Shown here piece after piece: positions 49,574 through 54,829 of a DNA stretch of 54,829 nt. The DNA lies in assembly GCA_902615855.1 (NCBI GenBank), contig CACMQN010000008.1:1-54829 (forward strand), read 5' to 3'. The position numbers were made by a program, and so were the translations under genes. Numbering within the stretch: the first letter of the stretch is position 1; the number at the start of each line of letters is the position of its first letter. The notes under the pieces are model-generated. The model made no database searches. It saw nothing but the letters and a program-made list of their open reading frames with translations, and had not been told where the DNA came from. The stretch comes from an uncultured Candidatus Actinomarina sp. (lineage in GTDB: Bacteria > Actinomycetota > Acidimicrobiia > Actinomarinales > Actinomarinaceae).

Positions 49574-49579
49574 TATAAT
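49574..49579 (+). promoter_or_regulatory. Putative -10 element of the alpha/beta hydrolase gene
   Basis: TATAAT at 49574-49579 is followed after 6 nt by the GTG start at 49586, predicting a leaderless mRNA. It diverges from the promoter of the S51-like gene; both lie in the same 51-nt gap. Confidence 0.6.
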
Positions 49580-49585
49580 TGATAT

Positions 49586-50584
49586 GTGATAAATATATTA
49601 TTAAAAATATTGGAAAAGTTTACGCTTGATTATATTCCAAGCCTTCCCGTTGGATTAAGAACACAACTTTATAAAAATATTCTTCCAATCAGAAAGTTAA
49701 AAGACAAAGTTCTACTAAATAAACCAAAAAGTCAACAGACGTTTCAAGATAGAATTGATTTCGCCAGGACTGCCAGAATAGGCTATGACTATACAGGTTC
49801 AAGATTAAATGAATTTAATGACAATGTTCATCTTGAAAAAGTTACTACCAGTGAGATGGATATTTATAAATTTACTCCTAACAATGCTCAGGAGGATACT
49901 TTCGGGATTTATTTTCATGGAGGTGGGTATTACAACGGAAGCATTACTGCATACAAAAATATTGTTTCTCAATTTACTTATGAGCTTCAGATTCCAATGT
50001 ATTACTTTGAATACTCATTAACTCCAGAATTTATATTTCCTGCAGCACACGAAGATGCAAAAAAAGCTGTTGAAATCATAAGTAAAATTGAGACCAGTAA
50101 ACAAACAATTTGGATGGGAGACTCAGCAGGAGGTGGACTAGCTACCGGTATATTGGTTGATAAAACATTTGATATGAGCCCTGATAAATTAATTCTAATG
50201 TCACCCTGGTTAGATTTATCAGATGAGAATAAAGATAGAAAATATCTTAAAAACAAAGATATCTTGTTAGCAATAGATGGTGTTAAAAATCTTGGCGAAT
50301 ATTATGCTGGAGAATATGGAGTTACAAATCCAATTCTGTCTCCAGTTTTTGCAGAGATTAAAACATTTCCAAATACTCTTATCCAAGTTTGTTCTGATGA
50401 ACTTCTATATAATGACGCAATTGAGTTTTGTAAAAAGTTAGAAAAGAATAATATTCCTCATGAGTTACAAACATGGGAAAATTTATGGCATGGATGGCAA
50501 TTTTTTCCAATTCAAGAAGCCCAAGAGGCTAGACAGAAGATTGTTTCATTTGTAAAGGATAATTCTTATTCTTCACCTAAATGA
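49586..50584 (+). CDS. Alpha/beta hydrolase, hormone-sensitive lipase family
   Basis: The product has 332 residues from GTG 49586. The oxyanion motif is HGGGYYNGS (111-119). The nucleophile is Ser180 in GDSAGGG, YSLTPE (143-148) matches the YRLAPE of the family, and the acid and His are likely in VCSDELLYND and NLWHGWQFF near the C-terminus. It probably hydrolyses a carboxyl ester; the substrate is unknown. There is no signal peptide, so it should be cytoplasmic. Its 3' end overlaps the convergent cbiO by 19 nt. Confidence 0.88.
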   Translation: MINILLKILEKFTLDYIPSLPVGLRTQLYKNILPIRKLKDKVLLNKPKSQQTFQDRIDFARTARIGYDYTGSRLNEFNDNVHLEKVTTSEMDIYKFTPNNAQEDTFGIYFHGGGYYNGSITAYKNIVSQFTYELQIPMYYFEYSLTPEFIFPAAHEDAKKAVEIISKIETSKQTIWMGDSAGGGLATGILVDKTFDMSPDKLILMSPWLDLSDENKDRKYLKNKDILLAIDGVKNLGEYYAGEYGVTNPILSPVFAEIKTFPNTLIQVCSDELLYNDAIEFCKKLEKNNIPHELQTWENLWHGWQFFPIQEAQEARQKIVSFVKDNSYSSPK

Positions 50585-51312
50585 TGAAATGCAAATCCAT
50601 ATGGAAGCTCTAATCTATTATTTTTCATAAAAATTTCATCTTTTAATATCTTTAATGTATTGTCATCACGAGTTACTTTTCCATCATTTAAAACAATACT
50701 TCTTTCACAGATTTCTAATGCCATTGGTAAGTCATGAGTCACAAGAATTTTTGATACTTCTAGATTATTGAGTATTTCAATTAACTCCCTACGAGATGAT
50801 GGATCAAGATTAGATCCTGGCTCATCAAGAACTAATAATTTTGGTTTTGATGCCAAGACACTTGCAATAGCAACTTTACGTTTTTGTCCATAACTTAAGT
50901 GGTGTGGTGGTCTATCTAAGAAATCACTCATATTTACTTGTTGCAGCGCATTAATAGCAAGTTTTTCAGATTCAGTTTCATTGTATCCAAAATTTTTTGG
51001 TCCAAACATAACATCTTCGATAACTGTTGGCATAAATAATTGATCATCAGGATCTTGAAAAACTACACCCACAGTTTTTCTAATATCTGCGATGTTTTCG
51101 TCTGTGTATTCAAGATTACTTACTTTTATTTCTTTACCTAAATTTCCTAAAATCCCATTTAAGTGAAGAATTAAAGTAGTTTTTCCTGCACCGTTAGGCC
51201 CTAAGATTGCTAACGACTCTTTCTTGTCCAGATCAAAGCTGATATTTTTTAACGCTTCGTGACCGTCTGGATAGGAATAACTTAAATTATTAACTTCTAA
51301 ATATTTAGTCAT
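50566..51312 (-). CDS. cbiO: ECF-type ABC transporter ATP-binding protein (CbiO/EcfA family)
   Basis: The product has 248 residues from ATG 51312 (MTKYLEVNNLSYSYPDGHEALKNISFDL), which overlaps the cbiQ stop by 4 nt. An in-frame upstream start at 51357 is inside cbiQ. Walker A is GPNGAGKTT (38-46), the Q-loop is Q86, the signature is LSYGQKRK (139-146), Walker B is LLVLDEP (159-165) and the switch is His193. It energises uptake with CbiQ. No substrate-binding S component (CbiM, BioY and others) is nearby, so the cargo is unknown; a metal or vitamin is possible. Confidence 0.92.
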   Translation of the reverse strand: MTKYLEVNNLSYSYPDGHEALKNISFDLDKKESLAILGPNGAGKTTLILHLNGILGNLGKEIKVSNLEYTDENIADIRKTVGVVFQDPDDQLFMPTVIEDVMFGPKNFGYNETESEKLAINALQQVNMSDFLDRPPHHLSYGQKRKVAIASVLASKPKLLVLDEPGSNLDPSSRRELIEILNNLEVSKILVTHDLPMALEICERSIVLNDGKVTRDDNTLKILKDEIFMKNNRLELPYGFAFHHLGEE

Positions 51313-52073
51313 AGTATCTTGTCCAACAATAAAGTTATGATCGATAAAATTACACAAAAGTTAAATTTATTAGAAATTTCGTAATTTTGAGATTTGAAAT
51401 CTATATTTCCATTGAACCCTCTTGATATCATGGATAAATAAACTCTTTCACCTCTTTCATATCCTCGAATTAATAGGGCTCCAGATGCAAATGCAATAGG
51501 TATTAAGGTTTTTAAACCTTTTTCAACATACCCCCTTGATGCCATTGAAATTTTAACTCGTTTGAACTCATCAATGAATACATCAATATATCGTATCGTG
51601 AAGGACATGATCGCAATAATGATATTTGGAATTTTTAATTTTTGGAGACCATAAATTATTTCCATGCTTGAAGTTACTCCTGTGAGAATTATTCCAACTG
51701 TCAGACCTAAAGTTGCTTTGAACAAAATTGTAAACATATCATTTACACCTGTTTGATAGATATTAAATGAAAAAATTTCAAATATTTTGTCATTATTCTC
51801 ACTGCTAAGGAATGGAAGGAATAATGCAAATAAAATAAAAGGTATATCTAAAGTTAATCTCTTTAAATAGGTTTTAGTAGGAATTTTTGTCAGTGATAAA
51901 ATATAAAAAACTAAAAATATATGCAAGAATATTTGAAATAAATCTCTTACATCAGAAAACGCAATAGACAAAACAATCAAAAAGCAACCTAATACTTTTT
52001 GCTGGGGCTTAATATTCTTTAATTCAGAATTTTCATGAATTGATAAATGATGCTGGTGGCTTGTAGGATACAT
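51309..52073 (-). CDS. cbiQ: ECF transporter transmembrane T component (CbiQ family)
   Basis: The product has 254 residues. After a His-rich N-terminus (SHQHHLSIHENSELKNIKPQQKVLG) come about five membrane segments. The cytoplasmic part has FKRVKISMASRGYVEKGLKTLIP and RGERVYLSMISRGFNG, the two A-x-x-S-R-G-type coupling motifs that contact the ATPases. It is the scaffold between ATPases and an S component. It lies between fur and cbiO on the minus strand. The start has TAAAAT 6 nt upstream, so a separate leaderless transcript is possible. Confidence 0.9.
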   Translation of the reverse strand: MYPTSHQHHLSIHENSELKNIKPQQKVLGCFLIVLSIAFSDVRDLFQIFLHIFLVFYILSLTKIPTKTYLKRLTLDIPFILFALFLPFLSSENNDKIFEIFSFNIYQTGVNDMFTILFKATLGLTVGIILTGVTSSMEIIYGLQKLKIPNIIIAIMSFTIRYIDVFIDEFKRVKISMASRGYVEKGLKTLIPIAFASGALLIRGYERGERVYLSMISRGFNGNIDFKSQNYEISNKFNFCVILSIITLLLDKIL

Positions 52074-52086
52074 GACAATATTTTAA

Positions 52087-52101
52087 TGCAATCAATTTGC
52101 A
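52087..52101. repeat. Short inverted repeat between fur and cbiQ
   Basis: TGCAA (52087-52091) and TTGCA (52097-52101) form an inverted repeat with a 5-nt spacer in the 38-nt gap between fur and cbiQ. It could be an operator for the adjacent Fur-family regulator, but in AT-rich DNA a repeat of this size can occur by chance. Confidence 0.35.
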
Positions 52102-52111
52102 ATAAAAATAG

Positions 52112-52522
52112 TTATTTACATTTATTACAAACTCCCACATATACGAAATGATTGTCAATTAAATTAAAATTTGATTCTTTTGCAATAATTTTTTCGACAG
52201 AGTTGATGACGTTTTTTGAAATGTCTTTTATCTTTTTACAACTGTTACAAACTATATGAGCAGTTCTTTCTTGGTTTTTAAGATAATAAATTCCTGAGCC
52301 ATGCTGCTGGTGTGAATGCTCTACAAGATCTAATGACTCAAGAATTTCTAGTGTTCTATATACGGTCGCTAAATCAATGTCTTGAACTCTGTTTAAGGCA
52401 AGTTTGTATAATTCATCTGCTGTAAAATGTTCATGACCTGCTTCCTCAAGAATTTTACAAATTGTACTTCTTGACTCGGTAATACGATTACCATTATCTC
52501 TGAGTTTACTAATCAGATCCAT
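52112..52522 (-). CDS. fur: Fur-family metalloregulator
   Basis: The product has 136 residues. The winged-helix domain includes ITESRSTICKILEEAGHEHFTADELYKLA and the recognition helix segment LATVYRTLEILESL. The dimerisation domain has two structural zinc pairs, Cys92/Cys95 (CNSC) and Cys132/Cys135 (CNKC), with sensory-site His around 69-74 and 89. Whether it senses Fe, Zn, Ni or peroxide is undecided. Its placement before cbiQ-cbiO suggests it controls that importer. The ATG is 6 nt from TATACT, so the transcript is predicted to be leaderless. Confidence 0.92.
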   Translation of the reverse strand: MDLISKLRDNGNRITESRSTICKILEEAGHEHFTADELYKLALNRVQDIDLATVYRTLEILESLDLVEHSHQQHGSGIYYLKNQERTAHIVCNSCKKIKDISKNVINSVEKIIAKESNFNLIDNHFVYVGVCNKCK

Positions 52523-52528
52523 AATTAA

Positions 52529-52536
52529 AGTATAAT
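52529..52536. promoter_or_regulatory. Overlapping divergent -10 elements (fur / thioredoxin-like gene)
   Basis: TATACT on the minus strand (52534-52529) sits 6 nt before the fur ATG. TATAAT on the plus strand (52531-52536) lies 21 nt before the ATG of the thioredoxin-like gene at 52558. The two hexamers share four bases, so RNA polymerase cannot use both at once. Confidence 0.55.
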
Positions 52537-52557
52537 TTGTGAAAAGAATGTAAATAT

Positions 52558-53031
52558 ATGAAAAAAATTCTTTTAAAGTTTATCAATAGATACAGTCTAA
52601 TTTATTTACCCTTAGGGTGGATATTTGGTTTAGTAATATTTTTTGTTGCATTTGAGCCATCTTCTGTGCTTTACATTTTAAGTTTTTTTGTAATAGGTTC
52701 TTTTTTTGGATTATATTTGTTTAATTCAAAGCGAGGTTTAGTCGTGGATAATCATAATTTTTCAAACTTTGAATATACAATCATTGAATTTTATTCTGAC
52801 TACTGACTGGGTTGTACTGCTTCAAAATTCATAGTTAATGAATTCAAAAAAAAGCATGAAGATATACCAATTGTGTCAGTAAATGCTTCAAAAAAAGATT
52901 ATCTTGAGACCATTGAAAAATATAATCTCAAATACACACCAACATATGTCCTTGTAGACAAATATGGAGAAAAAATTTATAAAAGAGTTGGTACTTTTAA
53001 TGTTGAAAAGTTTGACTCTATAGTTAGTTAA
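52558..53031 (+). CDS. Membrane-anchored thioredoxin-like protein, probable selenoprotein (in-frame TGA as Sec83, UxxC)
   Basis: The frame from ATG 52558 meets TGA at 52804-52806 and then stays open to TAA at 53029-53031, giving 157 residues if TGA is read. Two hydrophobic segments (about 14-33 and 36-54) precede a thioredoxin domain. The active site reads FYSDY-TGA-LGCTASKF (78-91): TGA takes the place of the first Cys of CxxC, leaving Cys86. After it come the strand IPIVSVNAS, the cis-Pro segment YTPTYVLVD (Pro128) and KRVGTFNVEKF. TGA terminates other genes here, so Trp recoding is unlikely. A pseudogene by point mutation or a sequence error is the alternative. The gene is divergent from fur and its end overlaps csaA by 4 nt. 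Confidence 0.8.
52818..52856 (+). promoter_or_regulatory. Putative bacterial SECIS element
   Basis: AATTCAT (52826-52832) pairs perfectly with ATGAATT (52838-52844) around the 5-nt loop AGTTA. The loop begins 26 nt after the TGA and has G at its second position, matching the published bacterial SECIS pattern (loop roughly 16-37 nt downstream, G among the first two loop bases). A second stem, TGCTT (52818-52822)/AAGCA (52852-52856), closes it across an internal loop. The region is AT-rich, so chance pairing cannot be excluded. Confidence 0.6.
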
Positions 53032-53360
53032 GAAACTTTGTCACCTAAATCTGCTTCTGGACTTGGTTGAAGGAGTAAAACATCCCCATTGTCGTTTGTT
53101 GATCCGAGAATTAAACATTGACTAATTATCGGACCAATTTGTTTTTCACCAAGATTGATTACTCCAATACATCTAATTCCAATCAGTTCATCTAATTCAT
53201 AATTTGTAATTTGAGCACTTGTTTTTTTAATACCTATGTCATTTCCAAAATTAATTTTTAAAATATAGGCTGGTTTTTTTGCCTCCACAAAAACTTCAGC
53301 TGATAAAATTTTACCAACTCTTATGTCTAGGTTTGCAAAATTTTCAACATTACTATCCAT
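53028..53360 (-). CDS. csaA: tRNA-binding domain protein, CsaA-like
   Basis: The product has 110 residues and is a single OB-fold: ANLDIRVGKILSAEVFVEAKKPAYILKINFGNDIG, then KTSAQIT, and GVINLGEKQIGPIISQCLILG. This is the EMAP/Trbp111-type domain in its CsaA form, reported as a dimeric export-related chaperone or tRNA binder. The cellular role here is unknown. The ATG at 53358-53360 lies 6 nt from GATACT (53372-53367), suggesting a leaderless mRNA. Its end overlaps that of the thioredoxin-like gene. Confidence 0.92.
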   Translation of the reverse strand: MDSNVENFANLDIRVGKILSAEVFVEAKKPAYILKINFGNDIGIKKTSAQITNYELDELIGIRCIGVINLGEKQIGPIISQCLILGSTNDNGDVLLLQPSPEADLGDKVS

Positions 53361-53366
53361 ATAAAA

Positions 53367-53379
53367 AGTATCTTATAAC
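53367..53379. promoter_or_regulatory. Putative divergent -10 elements (csaA / FMN reductase)
   Basis: On the minus strand GATACT (53372-53367) is 6 nt before the csaA ATG. On the plus strand TATAAC (53374-53379) is 11 nt before the ATG at 53391. The whole intergenic gap is only 30 nt, so both promoters must be packed into it. Confidence 0.4.
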
Positions 53380-53390
53380 ATAATTAACCT

Positions 53391-53930
53391 ATGTCAAAAA
53401 TTTTGCTTTTATCGGCTGGAACAAGACCAGAATCAAAAAATAATAAAGCAGCAGGTATTGTTAACAGCTACCTAAGTGAATTAGATATATCTTGTAATCT
53501 ATATGATGATTTTTATGAAAATGTTCCTTTTCTAAGAGATTACAATGATGAACAACCTGAATATGTCATAAAAGTAAGAGATGATTTAATTGAAGCTTCT
53601 AAAATAATAATATTTAGTCCTGTTTTCAATGGTGGTTATGTATCTCATTTGAAAAATTTACTCGATTGGCTTTCAATAAGTTTTGATAACTACTCCTACA
53701 ATGAATTGTTTAAAAATAAGGATGTTGCAATCATCAGCTCAGTTGATGGTAAGGGCAATAATGCAAAGAATGCATTTGATTTACTAGGTGCTCAACTTAG
53801 CAATTATGGATTAAATGTATACGAAAATTTTTATTTATTTAATGAGGAACATAAAGTTGACAATTTACTAACTAATGATTCAATAAGTAAAGACTTCTAC
53901 GATTATATAAAATCATTTCTTAGTAGTTAA
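53391..53930 (+). CDS. NADPH-dependent FMN reductase family protein (flavodoxin-like)
   Basis: The product has 179 residues. The N-terminus ILLLSAGTRPESKNNKAAGIV is the FMN phosphate-binding loop. IIIFSPVFNGGYVSHLKNLLDWLS matches the P-x-Y/F-x-G-x-x-x-x-x-LKN-x-LD motif of the family. It likely reduces FMN or a quinone/azo-type substrate with NAD(P)H; the exact substrate is unknown. It is cytoplasmic. Its end overlaps that of plsC by 18 nt (convergent). Confidence 0.9.
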   Translation: MSKILLLSAGTRPESKNNKAAGIVNSYLSELDISCNLYDDFYENVPFLRDYNDEQPEYVIKVRDDLIEASKIIIFSPVFNGGYVSHLKNLLDWLSISFDNYSYNELFKNKDVAIISSVDGKGNNAKNAFDLLGAQLSNYGLNVYENFYLFNEEHKVDNLLTNDSISKDFYDYIKSFLSS

Positions 53931-54641
53931 AACCTCATTTATCTTTTCAAAAAATATATTTGTTAATTCATCAACTTCATACTTATGTACATCGTCAATA
54001 GGTCTCAAAACATCCAAATGTATATCACCAGATAAAAACCATACCTTACCTTTAATCATCAATTCATGGGCGTTGTGTGTAACAACTGGTAACACCGATA
54101 GATCGAATTTTTTAGCTATATGTGCAGCTCCTTTTTTAAATTCCAAAAGATTTTTTTGATTACTTCTTTTTCCTTCTGGAAATATCATTATTGAATTACC
54201 ATCATCTATAACACTTTGTATCGAATTATTAATTTTATCAAGATCTAGTGATGAACTGCCTCTATCAATTCTTGGAAGACCCAGAATTTTTAATACTCTA
54301 CTAAAGAAAGGAATACGGAAAAGTTCAGTTTTAGTTAGGAATCTTACAGATATTGGTAACCCATAAATGTGGGTAAATATATCTAGAGTAGATGGGTGAT
54401 TAGAAATTACAACGTAACTTTTATTGGTATCAATATTTTCTAAACCAGAAACGGTTAAATTAATCCCAACCATTCTTAATCCCAGCCATCCAAAAAATTT
54501 GTAATATTTTGTAGCTAATAACTTTCCATTTGGAATAAAGACCGTAAGAATTATAAGAATTATTAAAAAGCTAAATAAAATTAGGAATAACGGAAACATA
54601 AAAAATGTTTTTAATTTTGTTCCAAAACTTACGGGGTTCAT
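53913..54641 (-). CDS. plsC: 1-acyl-sn-glycerol-3-phosphate acyltransferase (PlsC-like)
   Basis: The product has 242 residues. An N-terminal hydrophobic segment (about 12-35) anchors it to the membrane. The acyltransferase motifs are NHPSTLD (81-87, the HxxxxD catalytic pair) and FPEGKRS (154-160), with LPRIDRGSS at 122-130 between them. It acylates lysophosphatidic acid to phosphatidic acid in phospholipid synthesis, although related enzymes use other acceptors. A minus-strand TATAAA (54655-54650) lies 8 nt before the ATG. Confidence 0.92.
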   Translation of the reverse strand: MNPVSFGTKLKTFFMFPLFLILFSFLIILIILTVFIPNGKLLATKYYKFFGWLGLRMVGINLTVSGLENIDTNKSYVVISNHPSTLDIFTHIYGLPISVRFLTKTELFRIPFFSRVLKILGLPRIDRGSSSLDLDKINNSIQSVIDDGNSIMIFPEGKRSNQKNLLEFKKGAAHIAKKFDLSVLPVVTHNAHELMIKGKVWFLSGDIHLDVLRPIDDVHKYEVDELTNIFFEKINEVLTTKK

Positions 54642-54682
54642 AAGCTCAGTTTATAATAATGAATTTTAGAAATGAATTTATA

Positions 54683-54829
54683 TTATTTTTTTCTCAAATC
54701 AAAAAATGGAATAAAATACTGAACGACTCTTCCAACTGAAAATACAATAATTATTGAGGCAATTCCTATTTTCCCGCCCAGTAAAAAGCCACATGAAAAA
54801 GCAACAGCTTCAATTATTGTTCTTGCAGT
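54683..54829 (-). CDS. YczE/YitT-like membrane protein, C-terminal fragment (5' end outside window)
   Basis: The minus-strand frame enters from the right edge and runs 48 residues to a TAA at 54683-54685. It reads TARTIIEAVAFSCGFLLGGK, then IGIASIIIVFSVGRVVQYFIPFFDLRKK. The R-x-x-x-E, GxxLGGxxGI and final G-R-x-x-Q-x-F-x-P pattern resembles the end of YczE/YyaS/YitT-type proteins. Two hydrophobic segments are visible. The function is unknown. The rest of the gene lies beyond the window. Confidence 0.6.
   Translation of the reverse strand, partial: TARTIIEAVAFSCGFLLGGKIGIASIIIVFSVGRVVQYFIPFFDLRKK

Noticed and set aside
52804-52806. TGA read as tryptophan by an altered genetic code.
   Set aside because: TGA ends rplC, secY, infA, tyrA, alr, rpsH and other intact genes in the window. 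A Trp at this spot would also remove the first active-site residue rather than restore it.
52558-52806. A complete 82-residue membrane protein ending at the TGA.
   Set aside because: The thioredoxin fold continues in the same frame with its cis-Pro segment for 74 codons, so the TGA is internal. A recent nonsense mutation remains possible and is stated in the entry.

Overview
The window is AT-rich and gene-dense and reads as a piece of a streamlined, free-living bacterial chromosome. Several signs point to a low-GC marine actinobacterium, for example the Actinomarina/Acidimicrobiia type: RpoC carries a charged coiled-coil insertion at about residues 140-290 like actinobacterial beta-prime subunits, the RpoB rifampicin region is actinobacterial in style, and ribosomal protein S3 has a long C-terminal tail. 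Other signs are frequent TTG/GTG starts, many 1-14 nt gene overlaps, and -10 boxes only 6-7 nt upstream of start codons, which suggests leaderless mRNAs. The taxonomic placement is inference. TGA is a normal stop here (rplC, secY, infA, alr, aroA and others), which matters for the main finding.

Layout. Positions 1-31180 are one nearly unbroken expression-machinery block: nusG (partial)-rplKA, an L10-leader attenuator-rplJL, rpoBC, rpsLG-fusA-tuf, the S10, spc and alpha operons with secY-adk-map-infA-rpmJ, then rplQ, a small membrane protein gene, truA, and rplM-rpsI. Positions 31188-38107 hold cell-wall precursor and tRNA t6A genes: glmM, a glmS ribozyme followed by glmS, alr, tsaE-tsaB-rimI-tsaD. 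groES-groEL follow, closed by an intrinsic terminator that lies just before aroH (chorismate mutase).

Positions 40527-48459 form an aromatic amino acid operon. It starts with a 13-residue leader peptide containing Tyr-Phe-Tyr-Phe, a set of alternative hairpins and a perfect terminator. Then come ten overlapping or nearly overlapping genes (DAHP synthase, tyrA, aroA, aroE, aroC, aroK, aroB, aroQ, pheA; aroH lies just upstream). Together they encode every shikimate step to chorismate plus the branches to Phe and Tyr, lacking only an aminotransferase.

Positions 48449-54829 are accessory: an S51-type peptidase fused to a CysRS-like C-terminal tail, an alpha/beta hydrolase, a fur-cbiQ-cbiO group, a membrane-anchored thioredoxin-like gene, csaA, an FMN reductase, plsC and the end of a YczE/YitT-like membrane protein. 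The thioredoxin-like gene is the most unusual item. Its reading frame is interrupted by TGA exactly where the first active-site Cys belongs (YxLGC), the thioredoxin fold continues intact after it to a stop, and a 7-bp hairpin with a G at loop position 2 lies 26 nt downstream. This fits a selenocysteine UxxC protein with a bacterial SECIS element. No selA/selB/selC/selD is visible in the window, so the rest of the genome decides the question.

No tRNA, rRNA, CRISPR array, insertion sequence or prophage was seen. Apart from the described leaders there is no gene-free stretch over 300 bases.
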